Shown: positions 43,199-52,002 of the stretch, one piece after another
Layout of the letters: each line of letters begins with the position of its first letter
How positions within the stretch are numbered: position 1 is the first letter of the stretch
Assembly (NCBI GenBank): GCA_024123955.1
Contig: CP099652.1
Location: forward strand, 5,146,001-5,210,000
DNA length: 64,000 nucleotides
Direction of reading: 5' to 3'
DNA from: Oxalobacteraceae bacterium OTU3CINTB1
Lineage (GTDB): Bacteria; Pseudomonadota; Gammaproteobacteria; Burkholderiales; Burkholderiaceae_D
Program-made: the position numbers and the translations under genes
The notes under the pieces: generated by a model
Told to the model about the DNA's origin: nothing
Databases searched by the model: none
Seen by the model: only the letters and a program-made list of their open reading frames with translations

Positions 43199-45169
43199 AT
43201 GCGACAAAGCCGCTCTAGTAACAGCGAGCTCCGTAAAACCAAATTGATTCACGGCCTGATGGCGGCGGCATTGACCACCTTGGCCATTCCCGTACTGGCC
43301 CTGCCAGGCGTAGATCAAGTGGCGCCCACCGGCAGGTGGGAGGGACATGCGAGTGGGACCGCCAAGACGCCGCCGATGGGATGGAACAGTTGGAACGCTT
43401 TTCGGACGGAAGTCGATGAGGATAAGGTGCTGGGGGCTGCTCGCGTGTTGGTTGACAGCGGGCTGGCAGATCTTGGCTATCGTCATGTCAACATCGACGA
43501 TGGCTGGTGGCTTAAGCGGCGTCAGAGCGATGGCCGCATGCAGATACGCACCAACATCTTCCCGTCGGCAGCCACTGGCGGCGCGGAGGGAACCAGCTTT
43601 AAGCCATTTACCACCAAGCTTCATTCGATGGGGCTGAAAGCGGGCATCTACACCGATATCGGCCGCAACGCCTGTTCGCAAGCCTACGACCTGCACTCGC
43701 CCAATCTGCCACAAGGGACGACGGCTGAGCGGGAAGTTGGACTCGAGGGGCACGTCGAGCAAGACATCAATCTGTATTTCAAGGAGTGGGGTTTCGATTA
43801 CATCAAGATCGACGCTTGTGGACTCGCCGATTTTGTGCCGAACTCCAAGCTGGTTAAAGAACAAAAGTACCGTGCGCTCGTGCCGCTCATTGACCGCAGC
43901 GCCATCAACCGCACCGACATCAAGGCCGTGCGTGGCCGGTACGAAGCGGTCGCCACCGCGCTCAAGGCCGCTAGGCCGGACAACGATTACGTGCTGTCGA
44001 TCTGTGCCTGGGGGATGGCGAACGTTCGCTCCTGGGGCAAGGACGTAGGCAATTTGTGGCGCACTAGCGCCGACATCACGCCGAGCTGGACCAGCATGCT
44101 GCATAACTTCGACAGCGCTGCGAAGCGTCCGCTATACGCCGGCCCCGGCAACTGGAACGACCCGGACATCTTGCACATCGGCCACGAAGAATTTGATGCC
44201 GACCATCTGGTTGAGGCGCGCTCGCACTTCACCCTGTGGGCGATGATCAATGCTCCTCTACTGGTCAGCTATGACCTGCGCAACGGCCCAGCGGCGCTAC
44301 TGGGAGTGCTGGGCAACGCCGAGGTGATCCGCGTGAATCAGGACCCGTCGGGACACCAAGGTGTCGTCACTTATGACTCCGATGATGCTCAGATCATCGT
44401 CAAGACACTCGGCGACGGTAGTCGAAAGGCCGTTGCGCTTTTCAATCGCGGCGCAGCACCGGCCCCGGTGATTTTACTGGCCAGGCACTTGAAACTGGCG
44501 GACGGCGCGCCGATCGTCCTGAAGGACCTTTGGTCGAAAAAAACGCTTACATTTTCCGGCGAGCAGGCATTCACGCTTGCGCCGCACGAGACGCTGGTGT
44601 TTGAAGCCACTGGCAAGCGGCAATTGCAAGACGGCGTCTACCTTTCGGAAATTCCCGGGTCGATCAATGTCGCCGCCGACGGCACCCGCCATCCTGAGCT
44701 CGATCCGACGATCCACCGCATGATCGATCCGTGGAGCAGTACCCGCACTGGTGGTTCGCGGGCGCAATATGCAGGCTGGGGAGGCGCGCAGGCCGATGCC
44801 ACGCCTTATGGCCAGACCTTGCAGATCGCCGGGCAATCCTTCGATTCCGGTATTGGCGTGCTGTCGAACTCGCGAATTCAGGTCCGCAACGAAGCGGGTC
44901 ACGAGCAGCTGCTGGCGTCAGTGGGCGTCGATGATTCCTCTGCCAACGTGAGCCAAGACGTGCAGTTTTTTGTCTATGGCGATGGCAAGCTCATTGCCAA
45001 AAGCCCGGTGACAACATTGGGCGGCAAGGCGATCCCGATTACGGCGAAGATTAAAGGCAGCAAGCTCATCGAGCTGGTGGTACGCGGCACTAAGTCGGAG
45101 TCTATGCAGCCGGCGGTGGCAACTTGGGGCGAGGTACGCTTTGTATCCGAAGCCGCCGCCGCTCGTTGA
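43199..45169 (+). CDS. GH27 alpha-galactosidase / alpha-N-acetylgalactosaminidase with NPCBM domain
   Basis: A 656-residue secreted glycosidase with AAGGAG six bases before ATG 43199. The signal peptide ends near PVLA-LPG. The GH27 barrel shows PPMGWNSWNAF, VNIDDGWW, GIYTDIG, nucleophile Asp205 in DYIKIDACG, and acid/base Asp292 in WRTSADITPSW. An antiparallel beta domain follows (ALFNRGAAPAPV), then a C-terminal NPCBM carbohydrate-binding domain (about 515-650). The loop that in human alpha-galactosidase reads C-E-W-P-L is here C-A-W-G-M (Ala270). A small residue there is a feature of alpha-N-acetylgalactosaminidases, so GalNAc specificity is plausible. Confidence 0.93.
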   Translation: MRQSRSSNSELRKTKLIHGLMAAALTTLAIPVLALPGVDQVAPTGRWEGHASGTAKTPPMGWNSWNAFRTEVDEDKVLGAARVLVDSGLADLGYRHVNIDDGWWLKRRQSDGRMQIRTNIFPSAATGGAEGTSFKPFTTKLHSMGLKAGIYTDIGRNACSQAYDLHSPNLPQGTTAEREVGLEGHVEQDINLYFKEWGFDYIKIDACGLADFVPNSKLVKEQKYRALVPLIDRSAINRTDIKAVRGRYEAVATALKAARPDNDYVLSICAWGMANVRSWGKDVGNLWRTSADITPSWTSMLHNFDSAAKRPLYAGPGNWNDPDILHIGHEEFDADHLVEARSHFTLWAMINAPLLVSYDLRNGPAALLGVLGNAEVIRVNQDPSGHQGVVTYDSDDAQIIVKTLGDGSRKAVALFNRGAAPAPVILLARHLKLADGAPIVLKDLWSKKTLTFSGEQAFTLAPHETLVFEATGKRQLQDGVYLSEIPGSINVAADGTRHPELDPTIHRMIDPWSSTRTGGSRAQYAGWGGAQADATPYGQTLQIAGQSFDSGIGVLSNSRIQVRNEAGHEQLLASVGVDDSSANVSQDVQFFVYGDGKLIAKSPVTTLGGKAIPITAKIKGSKLIELVVRGTKSESMQPAVATWGEVRFVSEAAAAR

Positions 45170-45172
45170 CAT

Positions 45173-45190
45173 GGTCCCCGGTTGGGGCCC
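45173..45190 (+). terminator. Possible weak terminator after GH27
   Basis: GGTCCCC and GGGGCCC form a seven-pair stem (one G-T pair) with a four-base loop right after the GH27 stop. It is followed by a pyrimidine-rich but not pure T stretch. Confidence 0.4.
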
Positions 45191-45299
45191 CTTTCAACCT
45201 TTTCTGGAAAGGATAGCCATTCGTTAGAATTCCGGATTGCATGGCGCTGCGCGCGCCTGCAAACTTCTCAATATTACCCATCGATATGCTCAAGACAAA

Positions 45300-47180
45300 A
45301 TGACTCCTGCACACAACTTTTTCAGCAAAAAATTGTCGTCAGCAACGACGCTCCTGCCCACCGACACTAGCCGCCTCATGCCGCTGGCATCCTTGGCGCT
45401 GGTTTTTTTCTTCCAGTCTCCTCAGGCGCTAGCGCAGCAAACCACAATTAATTTGGCGGAATCGTCTGAAGCCTTTAAAAATCCGATGAAGGGATTTCGG
45501 CCCACGCGCTACATCCAGGACAGCACCTTCCCTAGTCACGAGTATGCGACAGTGTACAAGCAGTACATTAAGTACACCGATCTGGAAAACAACGCGACTG
45601 ATTCAGTTCAAAAAATCAAGGACTGGAGCAACGTCGCGTGGGCAGGGATTGAAAATAAAAATATCAAGGTAATTCCCCGCGTCATCATCGTCTATCCGAA
45701 CGGCCCCGGGGGTGGACAGTACTGGCCCGCCGGGATTGCACACGACGGAACGCCGAGTCAGTGGACTACTGTACAACTAAGGAACCGTCTGGTGTCATTC
45801 GTCAGCAAACTGGGGCAGGCATGGGATGGTGATCCAAGGGTAGCTGCGGTCGAACTGGGATTGTGGGGTAACTGGGGCGAGCATCATATCTATCCGGCCA
45901 CCTTGCCCAACGGGGAAGACCGTATCCCGGTCGATTTTCAAACCGCGCTTGGAACGGCCTATGCCCAGGCATTCCCCTCCAAAAAAGTGATGGTACGATA
46001 TCCGGACTCATTCTCCGGCTTCCAGGTCGGATATATCTGGGACTCGTTCGCTTTACCCGACGAGGCCGCTGCAGGCGAGGCGCTGATCGCTCGCAAGACT
46101 TGGCCCACGCAAATGAACAGCGGCGAGGTAGCGTACGATTGGGGCGATCAATCGCGACTGGGCGGCAGCCCCGATGGCACGCTCAGCAGCGCCTCCAATA
46201 CCGATTATGTGATCGACTGGATACGACGCACCAACACGTCCAGTCTGGGATGGATTGCCGAGTACTCGGCAGGGAATACCACCATCGCCGCGAACGCGAC
46301 AAAAATGCAGAAAGCACTCGGCTATCGCTATGTACTCGGCAGCGCAACCTTCCCGTTGCAGAGCCAGTCGGGCAGCAATTTCCCGGTCTCGTTTACCATC
46401 ACCAACAAAGGTAATGCACCATTTTATTACCGTTGGCCGGTCAAAGCCTCGCTGCTGAGGGCCGATAAGTCGGTCGCATGGTCGGGTTCTTTCAGCACAG
46501 ACATCCGGACCTGGATGCCAGGAAAATCTTATACCGTGTCGCAGGCATTCGCGTTACCTTCCTCCCTGGGTAATGGGGTGTACACGTTGGCGCTGTCGAT
46601 CAATGATCCGGCTGGCGATCTGCCAAGCTTGCGGTTCGCAAACAAGAATTACTACAGCGGAGGCTGGACGGTTGTCGGCAAAGTCGGCGTAGGTCAAACG
46701 CCGACCAACCAGAATCTCGGCACTTTCGATGTCCTCAAAACGGACAGCTCACTGAAATACAATTTGGTGAGCGCCCCCACTGCATCGACCGTCTTCGCTC
46801 GCAGCGCCAATCAAGCGCTGGTCTCAGGCGGTGCGGCACTTGCCAATTGCGCTGCATGCGTATCGGGACAAAAAGTGGGCTACATCGGCAACAATCGCGG
46901 CGAACTTAAATTCACTAATATCCCGGTGAAAGTCGGCGGTGTCTATGCGCTGACTGTCTCCTATCTTTCCGACACAGCGCGCAGCGTATCTGTCAGTATT
47001 AACGACCAAAAAGTTGTCAACGTGCCCGTCGAGGCAAGTGGCGGCTGGGAAAAACGAGGGACTAAGACGATCGATATACCGCTGGCTGCGGGGAACAATA
47101 CGCTGAGATTGTTTAACTCCACCGGTTGGGCGCCCGATATCGACAAGGTCGAAATTGCCGGACCATTCTCTGTCCAATAG
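45300..47180 (+). CDS. Secreted DUF4832 protein with C-terminal carbohydrate-binding module
   Basis: A 626-residue secreted protein. The signal segment is LASLALVFFFQSPQALA-QQT after a rather long N-region. Residues about 40-340 match the DUF4874/DUF4832 putative glycoside hydrolase region: NPMKGFRPTRYIQ, GQYWPAGIAHDG, ELGLWGNWGEHH and GWIAEYSAG. A fibronectin-like part (about 345-450) and a CBM6/35-like domain (about 485-625, ending WAPDIDKVEIAG) follow. Conserved acidic residues in LWGNWGEHH are candidate catalytic residues. Its place behind GH27 suggests it acts on the same glycan, but no activity is established. ATG 45300 was chosen over 45237. Confidence 0.78.
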   Translation: MTPAHNFFSKKLSSATTLLPTDTSRLMPLASLALVFFFQSPQALAQQTTINLAESSEAFKNPMKGFRPTRYIQDSTFPSHEYATVYKQYIKYTDLENNATDSVQKIKDWSNVAWAGIENKNIKVIPRVIIVYPNGPGGGQYWPAGIAHDGTPSQWTTVQLRNRLVSFVSKLGQAWDGDPRVAAVELGLWGNWGEHHIYPATLPNGEDRIPVDFQTALGTAYAQAFPSKKVMVRYPDSFSGFQVGYIWDSFALPDEAAAGEALIARKTWPTQMNSGEVAYDWGDQSRLGGSPDGTLSSASNTDYVIDWIRRTNTSSLGWIAEYSAGNTTIAANATKMQKALGYRYVLGSATFPLQSQSGSNFPVSFTITNKGNAPFYYRWPVKASLLRADKSVAWSGSFSTDIRTWMPGKSYTVSQAFALPSSLGNGVYTLALSINDPAGDLPSLRFANKNYYSGGWTVVGKVGVGQTPTNQNLGTFDVLKTDSSLKYNLVSAPTASTVFARSANQALVSGGAALANCAACVSGQKVGYIGNNRGELKFTNIPVKVGGVYALTVSYLSDTARSVSVSINDQKVVNVPVEASGGWEKRGTKTIDIPLAAGNNTLRLFNSTGWAPDIDKVEIAGPFSVQ

Positions 47181-47220
47181 TCGCTGATCAAGCTGACCGG
47201 CCCGGCTGCAATTAGTTAAG

Positions 47221-47280
47221 CTCTTCGCGCGGCCTGGGCCACCGAAGTCTGGCGCTGTCAAGTGCCGGTCGTGCGAAGAG
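47221..47280. repeat. 60-bp imperfect inverted repeat
   Basis: CTCTTCGCGCG at 47221 pairs with CGTGCGAAGAG ending at 47280 (10 of 11), with GC-rich extension inward. A second pair, TTCATGTGC (47306-47314) and GCACATGAA (47352-47360), follows. No T-run is present. The rest of 47181-47475 shows no gene. Confidence 0.4.
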
Positions 47281-47475
47281 ACAATACTCGGCCAGTGGCG
47301 GAAGATTCATGTGCGTTTGCAAAGAATCTGGATGCGCTCGCAGCCACAACGGCACATGAACCCTGACAAGGCATTATAGAGACGGGCCTGGTATCGAATT
47401 GCCGCGCCTGCGAGCGTACTTCATCACTACATATTCGTTCAGACGATGAAATCCAGTCTTCCTTATCCTACTTAA

Positions 47476-48249
47476 ATGTCCTGCGGAACGTCTATGCCGA
47501 TTGCGAAAACTGAATTTACGACGCGATTTTTCACCGAGGCGGGCATCTCTCCTGGAATGCGGGTTCTCGATGTAGGTTGCGGCTCGGGTGATCTGAGCTT
47601 TTTCATCGCGAGCCTGGTTGGGCAGGAAGGAGCGGTAGTCGGAGTTGATCGCGACCTGAGTGCCTTATCGATGCCTCGGCAAAGCGCGCCAGCCGAGCAC
47701 GTGCAGCCCCCCTCCTTCATACAAAGCGATTTGATGTCGTTGTCCCCAGATCTGGGTCAATTTGACGCAATTGTTGGCCGACGCGTACTCATGTATCAGC
47801 CTGACACAGTCGCTGCGGTGCGCGCCTTGTCCAACTTTTTGAAACCGGGGGGACTTGCGGTGTTTCAGGAACACGACTCCACGCTGGTGCCCGTTTCCCT
47901 CGGGGCATTTCCTCTGCATCGACAGGCACAGGCATGGATCAAAGAAATGCTAGTACTCGAGAGAGCGGACTTGCATATTGGCCTTCATCTCCAAAAGATA
48001 CTTAGCGCGGCTGGCTTGTATGTAGACGTTGTGAAGGCAGAGTGCCTGTTGCAGCTGCCTGACCAACCGAACAGCCTTGGGGATATCATAAAAGCCTGTT
48101 TGCCACGAATCATCAACTTGGGAATTGCGAGTGCGGAGGCAGTGGACATGCCTACCCTGCAGGACAGATTGAACTCGGAACGCGCGCAATCCGATGATAT
48201 CTATATAAGCGATATCATCTTCGGTGCCCGTGCCCGGAAACCATTCTAG
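47476..48249 (+). CDS. Class I SAM-dependent methyltransferase
   Basis: A 257-residue protein (a start at MPIAKTEFTTRFF, residue 7, is also possible). Motif I is VLDVGCGSGDLSFF, the acidic post-motif is VVGVDRDLSAL, FDAIVGRRVLMYQ is motif II and FLKPGGLAVFQEHD is motif III, all standard for UbiE/Methyltransf_11 enzymes. The methyl acceptor is unknown. It stands alone, transcribed like the upstream DUF4832 gene but almost 300 bases away, and shows no pathway link to its neighbours. Confidence 0.85.
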   Translation: MSCGTSMPIAKTEFTTRFFTEAGISPGMRVLDVGCGSGDLSFFIASLVGQEGAVVGVDRDLSALSMPRQSAPAEHVQPPSFIQSDLMSLSPDLGQFDAIVGRRVLMYQPDTVAAVRALSNFLKPGGLAVFQEHDSTLVPVSLGAFPLHRQAQAWIKEMLVLERADLHIGLHLQKILSAAGLYVDVVKAECLLQLPDQPNSLGDIIKACLPRIINLGIASAEAVDMPTLQDRLNSERAQSDDIYISDIIFGARARKPF

Positions 48250-48583
48250 CCCACCGATGCGTTGTCAGCAGCGTTAAACGATACCGAGAAGACGCTGGCC
48301 GGAGGTCGATCCTAGGTAAATATGGGAAATCACGCACAGTAGCCTCCACTCCCCTAACCCGGACCTTGACCCTTTTCTACTCATGTAACATAATAAGATA
48401 CTTGATTACCCGCTGCGCATGTCAGTCGAAAAAAGCGCTCTTCGTGCAACCCCTGCCGGTAGCGTCGTCGCTACAAAATTACAATTGGGTAACTGCGGTG
48501 GTCACCGCGCCTTGGTTAAGTGATTGGCAAGGCTAGGGACCGGACGCAGCGGGGATCCAACGTCGACTCTTAGTGAAAGAAAT
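48250..48583. other. Non-coding spacer
   Basis: A 334-base stretch without a supported gene. An AT-rich patch (about 48385-48410, ATGTAACATAATAAGAT) could contain a promoter for the following hydrolase gene; no box pair is convincing. Confidence 0.45.
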
Positions 48584-49561
48584 ATGAGAACCACCATTAA
48601 ATCAACAGTATTGGCTGCCATAACCGTTTGCGCCCTGCTCTCTGGCACCGCGTCGGTCGGAGCTGAGAACCTTGCGCCATCGGCGCGCGCCACGATCACT
48701 CAGAATACAGCCCAAGTAGGCGAGCAAAAGTTTCATTATTTGCGCACGGGCTCAGGCGATACTACGATCATTCTCCTCCATGGCTGGCCACAAAGTTCGC
48801 ATGAATGGCGGCATGTGATGCCATTGCTTGCAGATCATTTCACTGTAATTGCACCAGATTTGCCAGGCATTGGCGGCTCGTCCCAACCGCCCTCTGATGC
48901 GGGCGCAGGGCAATCCTTCGAGAAGGCTGCTTTGGCGCGAAATCTCCATGGGTTCATCAAGACATTGTCCGCGCGCCGTGTGGTTTTAATCGGTCATGAT
49001 GTCGGCGGGATGGTGGCTTACGCGTACGCCAGGCTCTATTCGAAAGATTTAGCAGGAGTAGGCATCCTGGACGTCCCGCTACCAGGCATTGCACCTTGGA
49101 ATGCAGTAAAGTCTATTCCCCAAGCGTGGCATTTCAATTTTAATGCACAAAAGCCTTTGGCGGAGCGCCTCGTCGCCGGCAGACAAACGCTTTATTTTCG
49201 GCAGTTCATCGACAACAACGCGTTAAACGCGTCGGCCATCTCGGATAGAGATGTCGCCGTCTATGCCGCAGCATACGATGCACCTGAAAGCCTCAGTGCG
49301 GGCTTTGGCTTCTATCGGTCATTCGTGGAGGATGAAAAATTTAATGCCGCCCAAAGTGAGCGGCTGGATTTGCCTTTTCTTCTGGCAGCGGCCGATGGCA
49401 GCCTGGGTGGCGGCATCGTACCGATGGAGGCAGGTTTGAGGGCACTCGGCGTTCGCAATATCAGCGTCACGCTCATCCCGAACTCAGGGCACTGGATTGC
49501 GGAAGAGAATCCCGTTGCGACAGCTGAAGCGATTGCGAAATTTGCTGCCGCTGTCCACTAA
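48584..49561 (+). CDS. Exported epoxide-hydrolase-like alpha/beta hydrolase
   Basis: A 325-residue protein with a signal peptide (MRTTIKSTVLAAITVCALLSG ... GAE). It shows LLHGWPQSSHEWRHVMP (the HGxP oxyanion motif), nucleophile Asp in LIGHDVGGMVAYAYA, YFRQF-type cap residues and final His in PNSGHWIAEENP. An Asp nucleophile in GHDxGG is the epoxide hydrolase / haloalkane dehalogenase signature. The earlier in-frame start at 48524 lacks the signal peptide position and was rejected. Its stop overlaps the convergent Rrf2 gene by four bases, a common pairing for regulator and target. Confidence 0.85.
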   Translation: MRTTIKSTVLAAITVCALLSGTASVGAENLAPSARATITQNTAQVGEQKFHYLRTGSGDTTIILLHGWPQSSHEWRHVMPLLADHFTVIAPDLPGIGGSSQPPSDAGAGQSFEKAALARNLHGFIKTLSARRVVLIGHDVGGMVAYAYARLYSKDLAGVGILDVPLPGIAPWNAVKSIPQAWHFNFNAQKPLAERLVAGRQTLYFRQFIDNNALNASAISDRDVAVYAAAYDAPESLSAGFGFYRSFVEDEKFNAAQSERLDLPFLLAAADGSLGGGIVPMEAGLRALGVRNISVTLIPNSGHWIAEENPVATAEAIAKFAAAVH

Positions 49562-50022
49562 ACGCTTTTAATCCCCACACCGTCGGGGCGCCACCCAGTG
49601 TCCACGCAGACCGTATCGAAGCGCTCGGATAATTGCGCGAGTGTGACAGATCGCAATTCGGTGCGGAGCAGTTCTTCGGCATCTTTCAGTGCCGCACCGA
49701 TGGCCTCATTGACTACGCGCTCGACACCACAATGCGGACTCAAATTGTCTACGCCTACGGAAAACAGGCCAGTGCCGCCGATGGCATCATAGATATCGAG
49801 TAAGGTGGTTTTTGTCAGATCGCAAGCGATCGTCCACCCCCCGCCATGCCCTTTCAGGGATGTGACATAACCAGCCTTGCGCAGCCCGGCCATAGTACGC
49901 CGAACCACAACCGCATTAGTACCCAACATTTGTCCGATCTGATCGGACGTGAACTGCTGCTCGGCCCGCGCCATATGCAATAGGACATGCAGCATGCGTG
50001 AAAGTCGACTATCGGTTCTCAT
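49558..50022 (-). CDS. Rrf2-family transcriptional regulator
   Basis: A 154-residue winged-helix regulator starting MRTDSRLSRMLHVLLHMARA. The HTH is TSDQIGQMLGTNAVVVRRTM, followed by GYVTSLKGHGGGW, the Rrf2 wing. The three-Cys iron-sulfur cluster pattern of IscR/NsrR is not present: only an isolated PHCGVE Cys remains near the expected place. It is therefore probably a non-cluster member sensing something else. It converges with the epoxide-hydrolase-like gene. Confidence 0.88.
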   Translation of the reverse strand: MRTDSRLSRMLHVLLHMARAEQQFTSDQIGQMLGTNAVVVRRTMAGLRKAGYVTSLKGHGGGWTIACDLTKTTLLDIYDAIGGTGLFSVGVDNLSPHCGVERVVNEAIGAALKDAEELLRTELRSVTLAQLSERFDTVCVDTGWRPDGVGIKSV

Positions 50023-50875
50023 GGGATAACATCTTCCGGCTCAATTATTTGGTTAGTGTTACCGAGCATTATCCCACACGCGTGCGCCAGCGTGACTTGC
50101 GTCCATGTGGGATCGGGAATCGGCCAATAATCGGCGCTAATGGCAAGTTTGCGTTAATCAATCGTTCGTTTATAGTTGCCCCCAAAAAAAGAACTCTTCT
50201 CTGGTAAGGGTGTGAACGCGGAAGGACTTATGGCCGCAGACGACTCAATACAGCAGCGAAGACATCAACCTGTATTAGGCCACAGGCTCCTTAGCCGACG
50301 GACAAGGATGGCTTCCGGGCATATTTCAGCAAGGTAGGCGCAGATCGCCGCGCTCTCGGTTATTATCTCGGCATCGTGCAAAAAATGCGGGAATGTTTCC
50401 AATCGGATTTATGTTGTCGAAGACTTGCATTGCGGATCACTTCGGTTGGATGCATCATGTGTGGCAAAGGCTGCGCCACCCCAGCGGTCGGACTCGCTCG
50501 ACTCTTGGTAGTCCTTTACTGCTGCTACACACTTGGCATCAACTTCTGCGAGCATCTAAGGCACAATGCGTCCACGCGAACTCGGATTTGTATAAAACGT
50601 TATCAGCAGCTCAGTCTTTCAATAGATGGTGGGCCACGCATGATAGGCAAGAAGATGGCCCAAACATACCCAAACAACGTCAAAAACCTTGCGCGACATG
50701 TAAATGTTATTGCTATTTCCACGCCTTGTTCGGAATTACCAGGAACAATATATTTTAATTTTTAATTTTATATCTTATTTTTTAAAAACCCCCACGGATT
50801 TGTTACTATATTTCGCAAGATTATAATTAACGATTTTATTCAATTTTATAGCCCCCATTGTAAAAAATAATTTCT
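50023..50875. other. Long spacer before AraC regulator
   Basis: About 850 bases in which I see no supportable gene. Short frames around 50376-50765 exist in two frames but lack ribosome sites and family resemblance. From about 50755 the sequence turns very AT-rich up to the AraC start, which likely holds its promoter. Confidence 0.5.
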
Positions 50876-51892
50876 ATGAAATCCTATAGTGGCATGAGCA
50901 ACCGCTGCAAAATCCCTGGCGCATTTTGGCAAGCAGTTAACGATCTTGGGATTTCTACGGGAGACGTGTTGAGGGTTGCAAATCTTCCGCTCAGTGTGTA
51001 TTCCGACGATTCCGTCACGATCTCCACCGCGCAACTTTTTTCGATATGGAACGCTATTGAAGTATTGTCTGGAGACTCGACATTCAGTATTAGGATGGTC
51101 AGTGAAACCAGCACTCCGAAACATAAGATTGCTTTTTTGGCGGCGTCATACGCTAGCAACTTTTCTGAAGGCATTGCCAGAATTTCTCGTTTCAAGCGTT
51201 TATGCAGTCCAGACAAAAATTGTTTAACTGAGCTTGATGGGGCAGTGGCTATCACCATTGACTGGCCGCCAGGCTCGCCACCTGAACCACCATTGTCTGT
51301 TGACGCCAATTTTGCACTTTTACTGGAACTTGGTCGTCGCGGCACTGGGCAGCACCTTGCACCGCTGGCACTTGAACTACGCCGGCCTTTGCCAAAAACA
51401 GATAAACATCAAGCCTATTTTTGTTGCCCGATCCGTTACGGCGCGGAACGGGACAAAATGATTTTGAATTCCGAACATTTGGAACTACCTTTTACTGGCC
51501 ATAATGAAGAATTTCTTGATTTGTTATCTCCCGCGCTTGCATCGGCAGTGAGCCAAATTGAAGGAGAAGCGAGCCTTGTCGAACGGGTCAAGTCGCAATT
51601 GAAAATCACGCTGAGCCATGGCACACCTGATCTTTCAGGCATAGCACGAACTTTGGGGATGAGCGAAAGGACATTGCAACGCAGAATTACAACAGAAGGA
51701 AAAACCTTCCGCGCCTTGCTCACCGAAGTGCGACACGAAATGAGCCGCCTGTTTTTGGCTGATCGAGCAATTGAGTTAAATGAGGTAGCGTACCTTCTTG
51801 GATATGACGATACGAACTCATTTAGTAGAGCATTTCGCGATTGGGAAGGTATGACGCCGACGGATTGGAGAAGGAATAACAGAAAGGCTTGA
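50876..51892 (+). CDS. AraC-family regulator with Arabinose_bd-type N-terminal domain
   Basis: A 338-residue regulator. The N-terminal half (IPGAFWQAVNDLGISTGDVLRVANLPLSVY) matches the PF12625-type domain common in OruR/VirF-like regulators of lipid or opine-type metabolism. The C-terminal pair of HTH motifs reads LSGIARTLGMSERTLQRRIT and LNEVAYLLGYDDTNSFSRAF, ending with the AraC signature GMTPTDWRR. Alternative starts at residues 1 and 7 exist. The neighbouring genes are another regulator and the Rrf2/hydrolase pair, so its target is unclear. Confidence 0.9.
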   Translation: MKSYSGMSNRCKIPGAFWQAVNDLGISTGDVLRVANLPLSVYSDDSVTISTAQLFSIWNAIEVLSGDSTFSIRMVSETSTPKHKIAFLAASYASNFSEGIARISRFKRLCSPDKNCLTELDGAVAITIDWPPGSPPEPPLSVDANFALLLELGRRGTGQHLAPLALELRRPLPKTDKHQAYFCCPIRYGAERDKMILNSEHLELPFTGHNEEFLDLLSPALASAVSQIEGEASLVERVKSQLKITLSHGTPDLSGIARTLGMSERTLQRRITTEGKTFRALLTEVRHEMSRLFLADRAIELNEVAYLLGYDDTNSFSRAFRDWEGMTPTDWRRNNRKA

Positions 51893-51956
51893 GCGTTAAT
51901 CACACATATTTCCGGGAACAGTGTTACGAACCTAAAGGCGCTCTAGGGAGTATGTT

Positions 51957-51968
51957 CCCCCCCCCCCC
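51957..51968. repeat. Run of 12 C residues
   Basis: A homopolymer of 12 C bases between the convergent AraC and LysR genes. It is outside coding sequence. It could vary in length by slippage or reflect assembly uncertainty. Confidence 0.8.
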
Positions 51969-52002
51969 AAAGACCCCGTCGCTCGTAAATCACCTGATTT
52001 TC

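Noticed and set aside
43142..44104. 320-codon minus-strand frame opposite GH27
   Set aside because: Shadow of the GH27 gene, and it would run across its promoter-proximal region without a start signal.
47306..47360. TTCATGTGC/GCACATGAA pair as a terminator
   Set aside because: The spacer of almost 40 bases and lack of a T-run make a terminator unlikely.
50376..50765. 129-codon and overlapping 121-codon frames before the AraC gene
   Set aside because: Two competing frames, no ribosome site, odd composition and no family resemblance.
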